From the NCBI RefSeq assembly GCF_002847305.1, contig NZ_CP025408.1, forward strand, positions 62,001 to 126,000: a DNA stretch of 64,000 bases, given 5' to 3'. Shown piece by piece: positions 35,591-44,760 of the stretch. The stretch is from Paracoccus tegillarcae (GTDB lineage: Bacteria; Pseudomonadota; Alphaproteobacteria; Rhodobacterales; Rhodobacteraceae). Position numbers and translations under genes: made by a program. Every line of letters starts with the position of its first letter. Positions within the stretch are counted from its first letter, which is position 1. Under the pieces are notes generated by a model. It saw only the letters and a list, made by a program, of their open reading frames with translations, was not told where the DNA came from and made no database searches.

Positions 35591-36304
35591 GTGCATAACT
35601 TCTTTTTCGGAATCTATCCTTATATCGCCATCACCGTGATGATCGTCGGCTCGATCATCCGGTACGATCGTGATCCTTTCACGTGGAAATCCAAATCCAG
35701 CCAGCTCTTGCGAAAGCGGCAGTTCGTCATCGGATCAGTGCTGTTTCACGTCGGCATTCTGGTGATCCTGTTCGGCCATCTGGGCGGGCTGTTGACCCCC
35801 ATCGCGGTTTTCGACGCACTTGGCATCAGCCACGGTGCCAAGCAGATCCTGGCGGTGACGGCAGGCGGCATAGCCGGGATCATGGCGCTGATCGGGGGGG
35901 CAATCCTGCTGCATCGCCGGATGACCGATCCCCGGATCCGGGCCAATTCGACGCTGGCAGATACCGGCATCCTTGCGCTGCTGCTGGCGCAGCTTGTGCT
36001 GGGGCTGATGACGATCTTCGTCTCGCTGCAACATATGGACGGCGAAGAAATGACCCGCCTGATGGCCTGGGCGCAGGGCATCGCCTATCTGCGCCCCGAT
36101 GCAGCCGCCCATATCGTGGACGTCAACCCACTGTTCAAGCTGCATATCTTCCTTGGCCTGACCATCTTCCTGCTGTTCCCGTTCACCCGTCTGGTTCACA
36201 TGATCTCGGCCCCGATCCGTTATATCTGGCGGCCCGGCTATCAGATCGTGCGGACCAAACGCCAAATGCCCGAGCGCACCAAGCCGCGCCACCCGGCAGA
36301 ATAA
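35591..36304 (+). CDS. narI: Respiratory nitrate reductase gamma subunit (cytochrome b)
   Basis: A five-helix membrane subunit of about 237 residues that oxidises quinol at the periplasmic side and passes electrons through two b haems. The axial His candidates are in FHVGILVILFGHLGG (two His) and LHIFLGLTIFLLFPFTRLVHM (two His). The start is unusual: an ideal GGAGG at 35581-35585 points to GTG 35591 (VHNFFFGIYPYIAI), although a TTG lies one codon before it. It directly follows narJ. Confidence 0.97.
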   Translation: MHNFFFGIYPYIAITVMIVGSIIRYDRDPFTWKSKSSQLLRKRQFVIGSVLFHVGILVILFGHLGGLLTPIAVFDALGISHGAKQILAVTAGGIAGIMALIGGAILLHRRMTDPRIRANSTLADTGILALLLAQLVLGLMTIFVSLQHMDGEEMTRLMAWAQGIAYLRPDAAAHIVDVNPLFKLHIFLGLTIFLLFPFTRLVHMISAPIRYIWRPGYQIVRTKRQMPERTKPRHPAE

Positions 36305-36313
36305 GAGGTCGTC

Positions 36314-37150
36314 ATGCAGATGAAATCGCTTCTTCCGCCCGTCGTTGTGAACGGGGTCACGCTGGACCCGGCGCGAATTGCCGCCGAGGCCCAGAACCAC
36401 CCTGCCCCCAAAGGCAAACCCGGCGCCGCATGGCAGGCCGCAGCCCGCGCGCTGGCAACGCGCGAGTTGCTGCTGCAAGAGGCCGTCCGGCGCGGGATCG
36501 AACCCACCCCGGCAGAGATCGCGCCGGGGCAATGGGAAACCGAGGATGAGGCGCTGATCACCGCGCTGCTGGAAACCGCCGTCACACCGGTGTCGGCGGA
36601 TGAGGCGCGGATGCGCGCGATCTATGAGGCCGATCCCGACCGGTTTCGCGCGCCCTCGCTTTACGAGGCGGCGCATATCCTGTTGGCCGCATCGCCCGAC
36701 GATGCCGGTGCAGTGGCCGATGCCCGAGCAACCGCCGATAAGCTGCTGGCGCAACTGGCCACCTCGCCGCAGGCTTTCGGCCGGCTTGCCGCCGAATACA
36801 GCGCCTGTTCGTCTAAAACCTCTGGCGGTGTGCTGGGCCAGCTATCGTCAGGTGACACGGTGCCTGAATTCGAGGCGGCACTGGCGCAAATGCCCGAGGG
36901 CAGCATTGCGCCCGAACCCGTGCAGTCACGCTATGGTCTGCATGTGATCCGGTTGGATGGCCGTATCATCGGCGAGGTGCTGCCCTTCGAATCCGTCCTG
37001 CCCGGTTTGCGCGATGCCCATGACAAGGCCGCATGGCTGCGCGCCAGCCGGGATTTTATCGCAGAGCTCTTCAGCCGCGCCGAAATCAGCGGGTTCCGGA
37101 TCACGACCGAAGCCCCGGCAGGTGAACCCGATAAGCGAGGTCTGGCATGA
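36314..37150 (+). CDS. Parvulin-type peptidyl-prolyl isomerase in the nar operon
   Basis: A 278-residue NifM/SurA-like PPIase. The N-terminal half is helical (WQAAARALATRELLLQEAVRRGI) and the rotamase domain spans about residues 105-225 (LYEAAHILLAA, FGRLAAEYSACSSKTSGGVLGQLSSGDTVPEFEAAL, VQSRYGLHVIRLDGRI). No signal peptide is visible, so it should act in the cytoplasm, as NifM does on nitrogenase. In this position, 10 bp after narI, it probably helps fold the nitrate reductase. It overlaps the next gene by four bases. Confidence 0.9.
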   Translation: MQMKSLLPPVVVNGVTLDPARIAAEAQNHPAPKGKPGAAWQAAARALATRELLLQEAVRRGIEPTPAEIAPGQWETEDEALITALLETAVTPVSADEARMRAIYEADPDRFRAPSLYEAAHILLAASPDDAGAVADARATADKLLAQLATSPQAFGRLAAEYSACSSKTSGGVLGQLSSGDTVPEFEAALAQMPEGSIAPEPVQSRYGLHVIRLDGRIIGEVLPFESVLPGLRDAHDKAAWLRASRDFIAELFSRAEISGFRITTEAPAGEPDKRGLA

Positions 37151-37674
37151 ACATCGCCTATGTCACCCTGTCCGGACGCGGCGAAATCGACCGCCTTCTG
37201 GCCCACGCCGTCAGTCGCCTGGAAACCGCCGGCCTGGCCCTTGCAGGGACCGTGCAGACGAATATCGACCGCGATGACCGCCCGCGCTGCGATATGGACC
37301 TGCGATTGCTGCCCGATGGCCCCACCATCCGGATCAGCATTGATCGCGGCGCAGAGGCACGCGGCTGCCGCCTGGATGCAGGCGCTCTGGAGCAATCAGT
37401 GGTCTGGACCGATGCCGCGCTGGAACGCGCCGAACTGCTGGTCGTCAACAAATTCGGCAAGCAAGAGGCCGAGGGTCGGGGGCTGTCGAACACCATCGCC
37501 AAGGCGCTGGATAGCGGCATTCCAGTCCTGGTTGGCGTCAACGGGCTGAATCTGGGGACATTTCTCGCCTTTGCCGGCGACCTCGCGCAGCCGCTGCCCG
37601 CAAGCTCAGACGCGATTGTAGATTGGTGTCTGGGCACGCGCAGCATCGCACATAAACTGACAGCGGTCGGATGA
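37147..37674 (+). CDS. DUF2478 protein (NTPase-like), nar operon end
   Basis: A 175-residue protein of the DUF2478 family, commonly encoded beside molybdate transport or molybdoenzyme genes. It begins like a nucleoside-triphosphatase (IAYVTLSGRGEIDRLL), but the strict P-loop GxxxxGK[ST] is not present in the first strand. The strongest signature is ELLVVNKFGKQEAEGRGLSNTIAKALDSGIPVLVGV. The biochemical role is unknown. Its coupling by ATGA overlap to the PPIase makes a role in molybdenum-cofactor supply or NarGH maturation a reasonable guess. Confidence 0.85.
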   Translation: MNIAYVTLSGRGEIDRLLAHAVSRLETAGLALAGTVQTNIDRDDRPRCDMDLRLLPDGPTIRISIDRGAEARGCRLDAGALEQSVVWTDAALERAELLVVNKFGKQEAEGRGLSNTIAKALDSGIPVLVGVNGLNLGTFLAFAGDLAQPLPASSDAIVDWCLGTRSIAHKLTAVG

Positions 37675-37680
37675 AAGGGA

Positions 37681-38112
37681 TCAGGCCAGCTGCTTTCCAA
37701 ATCGCGCAACCGTGCCTTCTGGACGCACCTGCCGCTCGGGCTCACCGAAGGTGGTCGTTCCGTAGTCATAGTCAGGCATCTTCTGGGCCTGGCAAAGCGA
37801 GCCTGTGACGGTATGTTCGCCATAGCCCGCAAACTGACGCAGGTCAGTCCACCGGGTCGTCATAAAGACCCGGTTGTTTTACAGAACCAGCGTTGGCATT
37901 GACCGAAACTGCAGCCTGCCTCCCGGCAGATACGGTCAAGTCGCCTGTCCCGCACCTGGCCACTTTATCTCTGCGGCTTCGGCCATGTCGCCGGCGATAA
38001 TCGTCGCTTCGGCATCCCTTGAAGCAGATCGCATCGCTTCGCCGAGGCCAGTCAAAAAAGCAGGGGCGGCGATTTCGTCAATATGGAGATCCGCCAGAAC
38101 CAGGATTTTCAT
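37681..38112 (-). pseudogene. Decayed metallophosphoesterase gene
   Basis: Three minus-strand fragments appear to read as one broken calcineurin-like phosphoesterase. The first (38112 to 37936) has MKILVLADLHID with the D-x-H metal motif and IIAGDMAEAAEI with GD. It hits a stop at 37936. A second piece in another frame (LDRICREAGCSFGQCQRWF) continues the theme, and the first frame resumes as VFMTTRWTDLRQFAGYGE to the stop at 37681. At least two frameshifts and the loss of the GNHD and GHTH motifs make it non-functional. It sits between the nar and tau clusters. Identity rests on motif reading only. The remaining 38113-38350 shows no gene. Confidence 0.6.
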
Positions 38113-38350
38113 TCGGAACCTCCCATAACACCTTATGCGAACCAATCGGCGAGGCAGGGTTCGTCCTCGCAGCATGCTTGCAGCTTGTGGAACTGTTGAA
38201 CGGCATCGGTCGCGATCAACGCCCTAACATCATACACATGGGTCCGGTTGCGCAGCGGTGCCGAACATGGGCCGGCATGAAAGCGGATTTTGTCGTCGTT
38301 TGCTGCGCCCCCGCCGGCGCTACACCAGAGACAACCTGCGAGACACAGCT

Positions 38351-39826
38351 TTACGACGACAAGCGCTGTGACCGGGCTTCGATCAGTCTGACTCCCTCAG
38401 CGATCTGTTTATCGGGGATTGACCCATAGCCAAGGCGGAATAAGGGGCAGGGCTCGGGAGGGTTCTCGAAAAACACTCTGCCCGGCTCGATCAGAACGCT
38501 GTCCTGCTCGAGACGGGCCGCAAGGATCTGGCTGTCGCTGCCCTCGGGTCCGCAGACCCAGACGCTGGAACCGCCCGCGGTTGGGGCACCGGCAATCTGC
38601 AGCGACGTCCGGTTCAGGGCCTCTTCCAGAATGCTTCGCCTGCGCCGCAACGCTTCACGCAACCGGACGATGTGTGCGTCGTAGTGGCCGAGCGCCAGGA
38701 AATAGGCCGTGATACGCTGCAGATGGCTGGGCGGGTGGCGCAGCATGATTGACCGCAAGGCCCGTGCGCGGGCGATAAACGCGGCGGGCCCAACCATGTA
38801 GCCAATGCGCAGCCCTGGAAACAGCGATTTTGAGAAGCTGCCCAGATAGATCACCCGGCCTGCGTCATCCAGTGATTTCAGGGCCGGTGCTGGTAGCGAC
38901 AGATAGGACATCTCGAAATCGTAGTCGTCTTCGACGATCAAAAAGTCCTGTGTCTTGGCCAAGGCGATCAACTCTCGTCGGCGCGCCAGCGGCATGGTAG
39001 CGCCGGTGGGGATGTGATGGCTGGGCGTGACCGTGACCAGCCGGGTATTTCTCGGCAGGTCGGCCGGGTTCAGACCCATGGCATCGACCGGCAGGAATGT
39101 TGTCGGACTCTGCGCGCGGCGCAGTGTTTCGGCGAAATCGGGATAGCCCGGCTCTTCCATGACCGAGAGACGGTCGGCGCGGGCCAGCAATTCAACCGTC
39201 AGATACAGTCCGTTTTGAGCACCCAATGTCACCAGAACCTCATCAGGGCGCGCATTGATCCCGCGACGCTGCAAGGTGTTGGAACAGATATAGTCAACCA
39301 GCAGCGGGTCATCAGCGCCATAGCGGTCCGCCGCCAGATCGGCGAAATCGCGTGTGCCCAATGCCCGACGCGCGCAATCGCGCCAGGCATTGTGATCGAA
39401 CAGCGCCTGATCGGCCTGACCGAAGATGAACGGATATTGATAGGCGCGCCAATTTGCCGGTTTGCGGATAACTCGGCGCGGCTGATCATGGTCCGACAGC
39501 CAGTCCGCCCAGTCCAACGGCTTTTCACCTTGCACAGGCTCGGTGGGGCGCAGGCGGCGATGTGGCACGGTCGCGGCCACCGCCACGCCCGAGCGGGGTA
39601 TCGTCTCCAGATACGCCTGACTGACAAGTTCCTGATAGACCAGAGTGACGGTCATCCGAGAAATGCCCAGCGCTTCGGCCAGTTTGCGGCTTGACGGAAG
39701 GCGCGAGCCCGGTCGGGCCCTGCTTTCCAGAATGGCGCGCACGATGGCTGCCAACAGACGGCCCTGCAATGTCGGGGCGTCATTGTCGCGCATATAGATC
39801 GTCTCAGTGGGAATACGGTTTCGCAT
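38351..39826 (-). CDS. tauR: MocR-type regulator of taurine metabolism (TauR)
   Basis: A 491-residue GntR/MocR regulator: an N-terminal winged helix (about residues 15-80: RLLAAIVRAILESRARPGSRLPSSRKLAEALGISRMTV) joined to a fold-type-I aminotransferase domain that binds PLP through the Lys of LGSFSKSLFPGLRIGYMVG. DDYDFEMSY and the ALGAQNGLYLT segments are typical. In Rhodobacter capsulatus TauR activates taurine genes, sensing taurine through PLP. It is divergent from tauK, with the start codon abutting a CTGGACCTAA repeat, so autoregulation and activation of tauK are likely. Confidence 0.9.
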   Translation of the reverse strand: MRNRIPTETIYMRDNDAPTLQGRLLAAIVRAILESRARPGSRLPSSRKLAEALGISRMTVTLVYQELVSQAYLETIPRSGVAVAATVPHRRLRPTEPVQGEKPLDWADWLSDHDQPRRVIRKPANWRAYQYPFIFGQADQALFDHNAWRDCARRALGTRDFADLAADRYGADDPLLVDYICSNTLQRRGINARPDEVLVTLGAQNGLYLTVELLARADRLSVMEEPGYPDFAETLRRAQSPTTFLPVDAMGLNPADLPRNTRLVTVTPSHHIPTGATMPLARRRELIALAKTQDFLIVEDDYDFEMSYLSLPAPALKSLDDAGRVIYLGSFSKSLFPGLRIGYMVGPAAFIARARALRSIMLRHPPSHLQRITAYFLALGHYDAHIVRLREALRRRRSILEEALNRTSLQIAGAPTAGGSSVWVCGPEGSDSQILAARLEQDSVLIEPGRVFFENPPEPCPLFRLGYGSIPDKQIAEGVRLIEARSQRLSS

Positions 39827-39858
39827 CTGGACCTAACTTTGAATCAAACTGGTCATAT
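39827..39858 (+). promoter_or_regulatory. Candidate TauR direct repeats
   Basis: CTGGACCTAA at 39827-39836 and a weaker CTGGTCATAT at 39849-39858 are direct repeats 22 bp apart (two helical turns), immediately upstream of the tauR start. As I remember it, TauR of Rhodobacter binds direct repeats of CTGGAC(C/T)TAA; the first copy fits that exactly. Confidence 0.6.
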
Positions 39859-39940
39859 CCACTGACGCTAAGTCAAGCAATAAACCGCGCCATGGCGACC
39901 GTTGGAAATGCGGCGCCGATGACTGTCAGGGAGGATAGAC

Positions 39941-40945
39941 ATGAGCTTTGCAACCCGTTTGCTGACCGGTACGGCCGCCGCCTTTGTGTTGGCGCTGCCG
40001 GCCGCTGCCGTTGAATACAAGATTGCCGTGGGCGATGGTGCCGGCGGCACACAAGAGGCGCTTGGCAAGGCATTTATCGAAGCGCTGGAAGAGCAATCCG
40101 GTGGCGAGATGACCGGCAAACTGTTTCTGAACGGCCAGTTGGGCGACGAGCAGGACACGGTCAGCGCAGCTGCAACCGGCACGCTGGACTTCTCGATTCT
40201 GGCGATCAACAACATTACGCCCTTCTCGCCCTCGGTCGGCACGCTGACCTTGCCCTATGTCATCCTCAGCCAGGACGACGCCGAAACGGTAACACAAGGC
40301 GAGGTCGGCCAGCAGATGGTCGCCCAGACCATCGAGGACGCCGGCGTGCGTATCATCGGTTGGGGATATTCGGGCTTCCGCGTTCTGACCAATTCGAAAC
40401 AGCCGGTCTCGACGGTGGCCGACCTGCAGGGGCTGGTGATCCGCGTTCCCAAGAACGAGATCATGATCGAAACCTACAAAAGCTGGGGCATCAACCCGAC
40501 GCCGATGGCTTGGGGCGAAACCTTTGCAGCGCTGCAACAGAAGGTCGTTGATGGTCAGGACAACCCCTACATGACCGTCTATGCGATGAAGTTCGACGAG
40601 GTTCAGAACCACATCACCGACTTGCACTATCTGTTCTCGATCGAACCGCTGATCGTCAGCGAGTCGATCTTCCAGGATCTCAGCGCTGACGAACAGGCCC
40701 AGGTCTTGGCTGCGGGCGAGGCTGCGACCCAAGCTTCTGCCGAATTCCTGCGCGCGGAAGAAGCCAAGATCCGCGAAGAGCTGGTCAGCCGCGGTATGGA
40801 AATCACCGAGCCTGCCGATGACGAGCAAGAATTCATCGATCTGGCGACCACAGCGGTCTGGCCAAAATTCTATGACCAGATCGGCGGGAAAGAGGTTCTG
40901 GACAATGTCTTGACCTCGCTGGGCCGCGAACCCGCGGCAGAGTGA
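39941..40945 (+). CDS. tauK: TRAP transporter substrate-binding protein for taurine (TauK)
   Basis: A 334-residue DctP-type periplasmic binding protein. A Sec signal (LLTGTAAAFVLALPAAAV) precedes VEYKIAVGDGAGGTQEALGKAF. The family Arg that salt-bridges the ligand's acid group lies in the DLQGLVIRVPKNEIMIE region, and WGETFAALQQKVVDGQDNP is the DctP signature. Position at the head of a complete taurine pathway identifies the ligand as taurine by context. It is followed by a small hairpin and then the membrane subunits. Confidence 0.9.
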   Translation: MSFATRLLTGTAAAFVLALPAAAVEYKIAVGDGAGGTQEALGKAFIEALEEQSGGEMTGKLFLNGQLGDEQDTVSAAATGTLDFSILAINNITPFSPSVGTLTLPYVILSQDDAETVTQGEVGQQMVAQTIEDAGVRIIGWGYSGFRVLTNSKQPVSTVADLQGLVIRVPKNEIMIETYKSWGINPTPMAWGETFAALQQKVVDGQDNPYMTVYAMKFDEVQNHITDLHYLFSIEPLIVSESIFQDLSADEQAQVLAAGEAATQASAEFLRAEEAKIREELVSRGMEITEPADDEQEFIDLATTAVWPKFYDQIGGKEVLDNVLTSLGREPAAE

Positions 40946-40954
40946 CCCCGGCAG

Positions 40955-40975
40955 CGCGCGGCCCTGCGTCGCGCG
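40955..40975 (+). terminator. Intercistronic hairpin after tauK
   Basis: CGCGCG at 40955-40960 pairs with CGCGCG at 40970-40975 around a nine-base loop, in the 89-bp gap between tauK and tauL. It probably acts as an mRNA-end stabiliser favouring binding-protein expression, as in the Liv operon. Confidence 0.4.
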
Positions 40976-41034
40976 TAGCCTTTCTCTAAAAGTTCGTCTC
41001 TTCCGTTTCCGTCATCTTTGCCCGGAGGCCGGTC

Positions 41035-41595
41035 ATGCCCGCGCTGTGGTCCTTTCTGGATAAGTTCGAAAGCCATGTCTGTCGCATACTGCTGGCTGTC
41101 TTTGTGACGCTGCTGTTTACGCAGATCGTGGCCCGCCAGATCTTCGGTTTCTCGATCACGTGGATCGAGGAACTCTCGGTCATCCTGTTCGTGTGGTTCG
41201 CCTATTTCGGGGCATCTTATGCCGCGCGAATGGCCGCACATAACCGGGTGACATTCCAGTTCAACACCCTACCACGCGCCACCGCCCGTAAAATCGAGGC
41301 AATCGGCGATCTGTTCTGGATCGGGTTCAATCTGGTTTTCATCTGGTATTCGATCGAATTTATCAGCCGTCTCAAGCCTTTCGTAAAGGCTCAGACCCTC
41401 GGCTGGGAAATGCGCTGGGTTTATCTGGTGCTGCCCATCGCCTTCATCCTGATGACCTTCCGCATCGTCCAGGTGAACTACATGAAACTGGTTCTGGGCG
41501 TCGATCCGCGTGATCCCGACAAGGTCGAGGTCGAAGACATGCTGGAACTTGCCGAAGACGAAAAACGCGCCTTCGAGCAAGAGGAGAACAAGTGA
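41035..41595 (+). CDS. tauL: TRAP transporter small membrane subunit (TauL)
   Basis: A 186-residue DctQ-type subunit with four transmembrane helices (CRILLAVFVTLLFTQIVARQIF; WIEELSVILFVWFAYFGASYAAR; LFWIGFNLVFIWYSIEFIS; WVYLVLPIAFILMTFRIVQV) and an acidic C-terminal tail. The motif WIEELSVILFVWFAYFGAS is the standard DctQ block. A GGAGG ribosome-binding site precedes ATG 41035. The stop overlaps tauM (TGATG). Confidence 0.92.
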   Translation: MPALWSFLDKFESHVCRILLAVFVTLLFTQIVARQIFGFSITWIEELSVILFVWFAYFGASYAARMAAHNRVTFQFNTLPRATARKIEAIGDLFWIGFNLVFIWYSIEFISRLKPFVKAQTLGWEMRWVYLVLPIAFILMTFRIVQVNYMKLVLGVDPRDPDKVEVEDMLELAEDEKRAFEQEENK

Positions 41596-42935
41596 TGGAC
41601 GATCTGCTGATCGAAATCCTGTTCGGATCGTTCTTTGCACTCATGCTGCTGGGCGCGCCGATCACCGTGGCGCTGGGCGTGTCATCGCTGTTCGCGATGT
41701 ACTATCTGGGCGACAACCCGATCAAGATGGTGCAGATGGCCTGGTCTTCGGTTGGGTCTTTCCCGCTGATGGCGCTGCCTGCCTTTATTCTTGCCGGTGC
41801 GCTGATGGAGGCCGCTGGCCTGTCCCGCCGGTTGATCAACGTGGCCGAAAGTCTGGCCGGGCCGTTTACCGGCGGGCTGTCCGCGGCGACCGTCATGGCC
41901 TGCCTGTTCTTTGGCGCGATTTCCGGCTCTGGCCCCGCGACCACTGCGGCTGTCGGCATGCTTATGATCCCCGCCATGGTGCGTCAGGGATACGGGCCTG
42001 GCTACGCTGCATCCGTCACCGCCGCCGCCGGCGGTCTGGGCATCATTATTCCGCCCTCGATCCCGATGGTCATCTACGGCATCTCAGCCATGGGCCTGCA
42101 AGCCCCGCCCGAAGCGGTCGAGGCGCATGGCGTGTTCCAGTCGGTGTCCATCTCAAAGCTGTTCATCGCCGGCTTCTTCCCCGGCGTCGTGATGGCTGGC
42201 GGCCTGCTGATCATGAACTATATCCGCTGCCGGATGCGGGGTTTTCACGGCTCGGCCGAGGCACTGTCGCTGCACAAGGTTGCCTGCGCCTGCTATCAGG
42301 GCTTCTGGGCGCTGATGGCCCCGGTTGTGATCCTGGGCGGCATTTACTCGGGCTTCTTCACGCCCACCGAGGCCGCCGTTGTCGCGATCTTCTACACGCT
42401 GTTTGTCGGCGCGGTGATCTATCGCGAACTGGACCTGCGCGAGATTATCAAGTCCCTGGATACGACGACCTGGTTGTCTGGCCGCGTTCTGCTGGTGCTG
42501 TTCACTGCGACGATCTTTGGTCGCATTCTGGTCGAAAACAACGTGCCCGGCGTCATCGCGGGTGGCATCCTTTCGTTGACCGACAATCTCTACATCATCT
42601 GGGCAATGATCATCGCCCTGCTGCTGATCGTCGGGATGTTCATGGAAACGCTGGCCGCGATCATGATCCTGGTCCCGGTGATGCTGCCGGTTGCCTATAT
42701 GATGGGCATCGACCCGATCCATTTCGGGATCGTCATGATCTGCACCCTGTCCGTGGGCTTCCAGACGCCACCACTGGGCGAGAACCTGTTCATCGCCTCT
42801 GGCATCTCGGGCGTGTCGATCGAACGGATCAGCCTGCGGGCAATCCCCTTCGCGATCGCCTCTATCACCGCAATTTTCATCATCGCCATCTTCCCGGAAA
42901 TCGCCCTCTGGCTGCCGCGAATGATGGGCTACTGA
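41595..42935 (+). CDS. tauM: TRAP transporter large membrane subunit (TauM)
   Basis: A 446-residue DctM-type permease, the Na+-coupled transport unit, with about 11-13 hydrophobic segments. Signatures: FGSFFALMLLGAPITVALG, SFPLMALPAFILAGALMEAAGLSRRL, ISGSGPATTAAVGMLMIPAM, GGLGIIIPPSIPMVIYG and FMETLAAIMILVPVMLPVA. ATG 41595 follows GAGGAG at suitable distance; a GTG one codon earlier also exists. It forms the taurine importer with TauK and TauL. Confidence 0.93.
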   Translation: MDDLLIEILFGSFFALMLLGAPITVALGVSSLFAMYYLGDNPIKMVQMAWSSVGSFPLMALPAFILAGALMEAAGLSRRLINVAESLAGPFTGGLSAATVMACLFFGAISGSGPATTAAVGMLMIPAMVRQGYGPGYAASVTAAAGGLGIIIPPSIPMVIYGISAMGLQAPPEAVEAHGVFQSVSISKLFIAGFFPGVVMAGGLLIMNYIRCRMRGFHGSAEALSLHKVACACYQGFWALMAPVVILGGIYSGFFTPTEAAVVAIFYTLFVGAVIYRELDLREIIKSLDTTTWLSGRVLLVLFTATIFGRILVENNVPGVIAGGILSLTDNLYIIWAMIIALLLIVGMFMETLAAIMILVPVMLPVAYMMGIDPIHFGIVMICTLSVGFQTPPLGENLFIASGISGVSIERISLRAIPFAIASITAIFIIAIFPEIALWLPRMMGY

Positions 42936-42950
42936 GCAAGGAGAAAACGC

Positions 42951-43346
42951 ATGTCCCGCAATCTGACCGCCGACGATCTCAAGGCCACCTTCGACGCCTT
43001 CAACCGCCACGACATCAACGCTGTGATGACCCATTTTGCCGATGACTGCGTGTTCTACACCGTCGCGGGCGAAAATGAATATGGCAACAAGATCGAAGGC
43101 AAGGCTGCCATCGCCAAGGCGTTCAAAGGCGTGTGGACCGCGATGCCCGACGTCGAATGGGCCGATCACAGCCATTTCCTGTCGGAAGACGGCAGCCGGG
43201 GCGTGTCGCAGTGGACTTTCCGCGCGACAAATCCTGACGGCACGCGGACCGAGGTCCAGGGCGTCGATCTGTTCCGCATCAAGGACGGGCAGCTGGTCGA
43301 AAAGCAGGCGATCCGCAAACAGCGGCCACCGGTTCCGGCGAAGTGA
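42951..43346 (+). CDS. tauX: Taurine dehydrogenase small subunit (TauX), SnoaL-like
   Basis: A 131-residue NTF2/SnoaL-fold protein (ADDLKATFDAFNRHDINAVMTHFADDCVFYTVAG; IEGKAAIAKAFKGVWTAMPDVEW; GVDLFRIKDGQLVEKQAI). In paracocci and Rhodobacter tauX encodes the small subunit of cytochrome-c-linked taurine dehydrogenase with tauY. The fold alone would only say SnoaL-like; the assignment to TauX rests on its position between tauM and tauY. It has an AAGGAG ribosome-binding site and a 9-bp gap to tauY. Confidence 0.85.
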   Translation: MSRNLTADDLKATFDAFNRHDINAVMTHFADDCVFYTVAGENEYGNKIEGKAAIAKAFKGVWTAMPDVEWADHSHFLSEDGSRGVSQWTFRATNPDGTRTEVQGVDLFRIKDGQLVEKQAIRKQRPPVPAK

Positions 43347-43355
43347 GGCGGGGCC

Positions 43356-44747
43356 ATGAAACAAATTGAAAAGCGCCCCGGATCGGTGCCGTTCGATCCG
43401 CATTACGATCCGATGAAGGCGCGCGGTCTGGGTCCGAACAGCGATTATGCACCAACCTACTGGATCGGTTCCGCCGGACCCCTCCCCGAGGATGACGGCC
43501 CCGTCACGGGCGATCTGGATGCGGATGTGGTGGTGATCGGGTCTGGCTATACCGGGCTATCAACCGCCATCCACCTGGCCAAGATGCATGGCATCAAGGC
43601 CATAGTGCTGGAGGCAAACGGCGTCGCCTACGGCTGTTCCACCCGCAATGGCGGACAGGCGCAGATCAGTTCTGGCCGCTTGAAGCGCAGCCAGTGGATC
43701 AAGCGTTGGGGCCTTGATGTCGCCAAAGGGATGCATGCCGAGATCGTCGAGGGCTTTGACCTGTTCCGCGGTCTGATCCGCGATCACGACATCGCCTGCG
43801 AGCCGCAGGATGGCGGCCATTACTACATCGCGCACAAGGCTTCGATGATGCCGACGTTGAAATCGGAATCCGCGTTGCTGAACGATACCTTCGGCTACGG
43901 CTCAAGGATGCTCGATCGGGATGAATTGCACGAAACCGTGGCCCGCGACATGGAGGCTCATGGCGCAATGTGGGAGCCTGACGGCGTCGGCGTTCACGCG
44001 GCCAAGCTGGCCTTCGGCTATCTTCGGGTGGCGCGCGAACTGGGCGCAACGGTGCATACCGACAGCCCGGTTCAGGGATGGGAGATGAAGGACGGCGTGC
44101 ATCATCTGCGCACGCCGGGCGGCACCGTTCGCGCGCGCCGTGTTGCGGTGGCGACGGCGGCTTATGCGCCGCGCACCCTGCACCCGCGGCTGAAGGACCG
44201 GCTGATGCCGATCATGTCGAACAGCCTGGTCACCCGCGTCCTGACCGACGATGAATTGGCCGCGGTCGGCATTCAGAAACGCTCGCCGCTGACCGATACC
44301 CGCACGCTGCGCCATTACTATCGCCTGTTGCCGGACAACCGGCTGCAGATCGGCTCGCGCGCGGCGATCACCGGGCGCGATGCGTCCAATCCCGCGCATC
44401 TGAAGGCGCTGCGTGAAGGCATGGCACGGAAGTTTCCGGCGCTGCGCGATATTGATCTTGATTACAGCTGGTGGGGCTGGGTCGATGTCAGCCATGACAT
44501 GATGCCCCGCATCACCGGCCTACCGGATCTGCCGGGCGCCTTTTATGCGCTTGGCTATGGCGGCAACGGCGTCATGTATTCCGCGATGGCGGGTCGCCGG
44601 ATGGCACAGATGGTCGCGGGCGAGGCGGTGCCCGATCTGCCGATCTTCAACTGCGAATTGCCCCATGAGGGCTGGAAGACGCCATTCCGGCGGCTTGGCC
44701 AGTGGGGCCTCTATCACCTTTACCACTTTCAGGACGAACGCAAATAA
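43356..44747 (+). CDS. tauY: Taurine dehydrogenase large subunit (TauY), FAD oxidoreductase
   Basis: A 463-residue DadA/DAO-type flavoprotein that oxidatively deaminates taurine to sulfoacetaldehyde, passing electrons to the respiratory chain. The N-terminal Rossmann motif is DVVVIGSGYTGLSTAIHLAKMHG, followed by the FAD-pyrophosphate region VLEANGVAYGCSTRNGGQAQISSG. The C-terminal FAD loop FYALGYGGNGVMYSAMAGRRMAQ is clear. No signal peptide is seen. It lies upstream of xsc, 13 bp away, so product and next enzyme are co-produced. Confidence 0.9.
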   Translation: MKQIEKRPGSVPFDPHYDPMKARGLGPNSDYAPTYWIGSAGPLPEDDGPVTGDLDADVVVIGSGYTGLSTAIHLAKMHGIKAIVLEANGVAYGCSTRNGGQAQISSGRLKRSQWIKRWGLDVAKGMHAEIVEGFDLFRGLIRDHDIACEPQDGGHYYIAHKASMMPTLKSESALLNDTFGYGSRMLDRDELHETVARDMEAHGAMWEPDGVGVHAAKLAFGYLRVARELGATVHTDSPVQGWEMKDGVHHLRTPGGTVRARRVAVATAAYAPRTLHPRLKDRLMPIMSNSLVTRVLTDDELAAVGIQKRSPLTDTRTLRHYYRLLPDNRLQIGSRAAITGRDASNPAHLKALREGMARKFPALRDIDLDYSWWGWVDVSHDMMPRITGLPDLPGAFYALGYGGNGVMYSAMAGRRMAQMVAGEAVPDLPIFNCELPHEGWKTPFRRLGQWGLYHLYHFQDERK

Positions 44748-44760
44748 GGAGCGACGCGAT

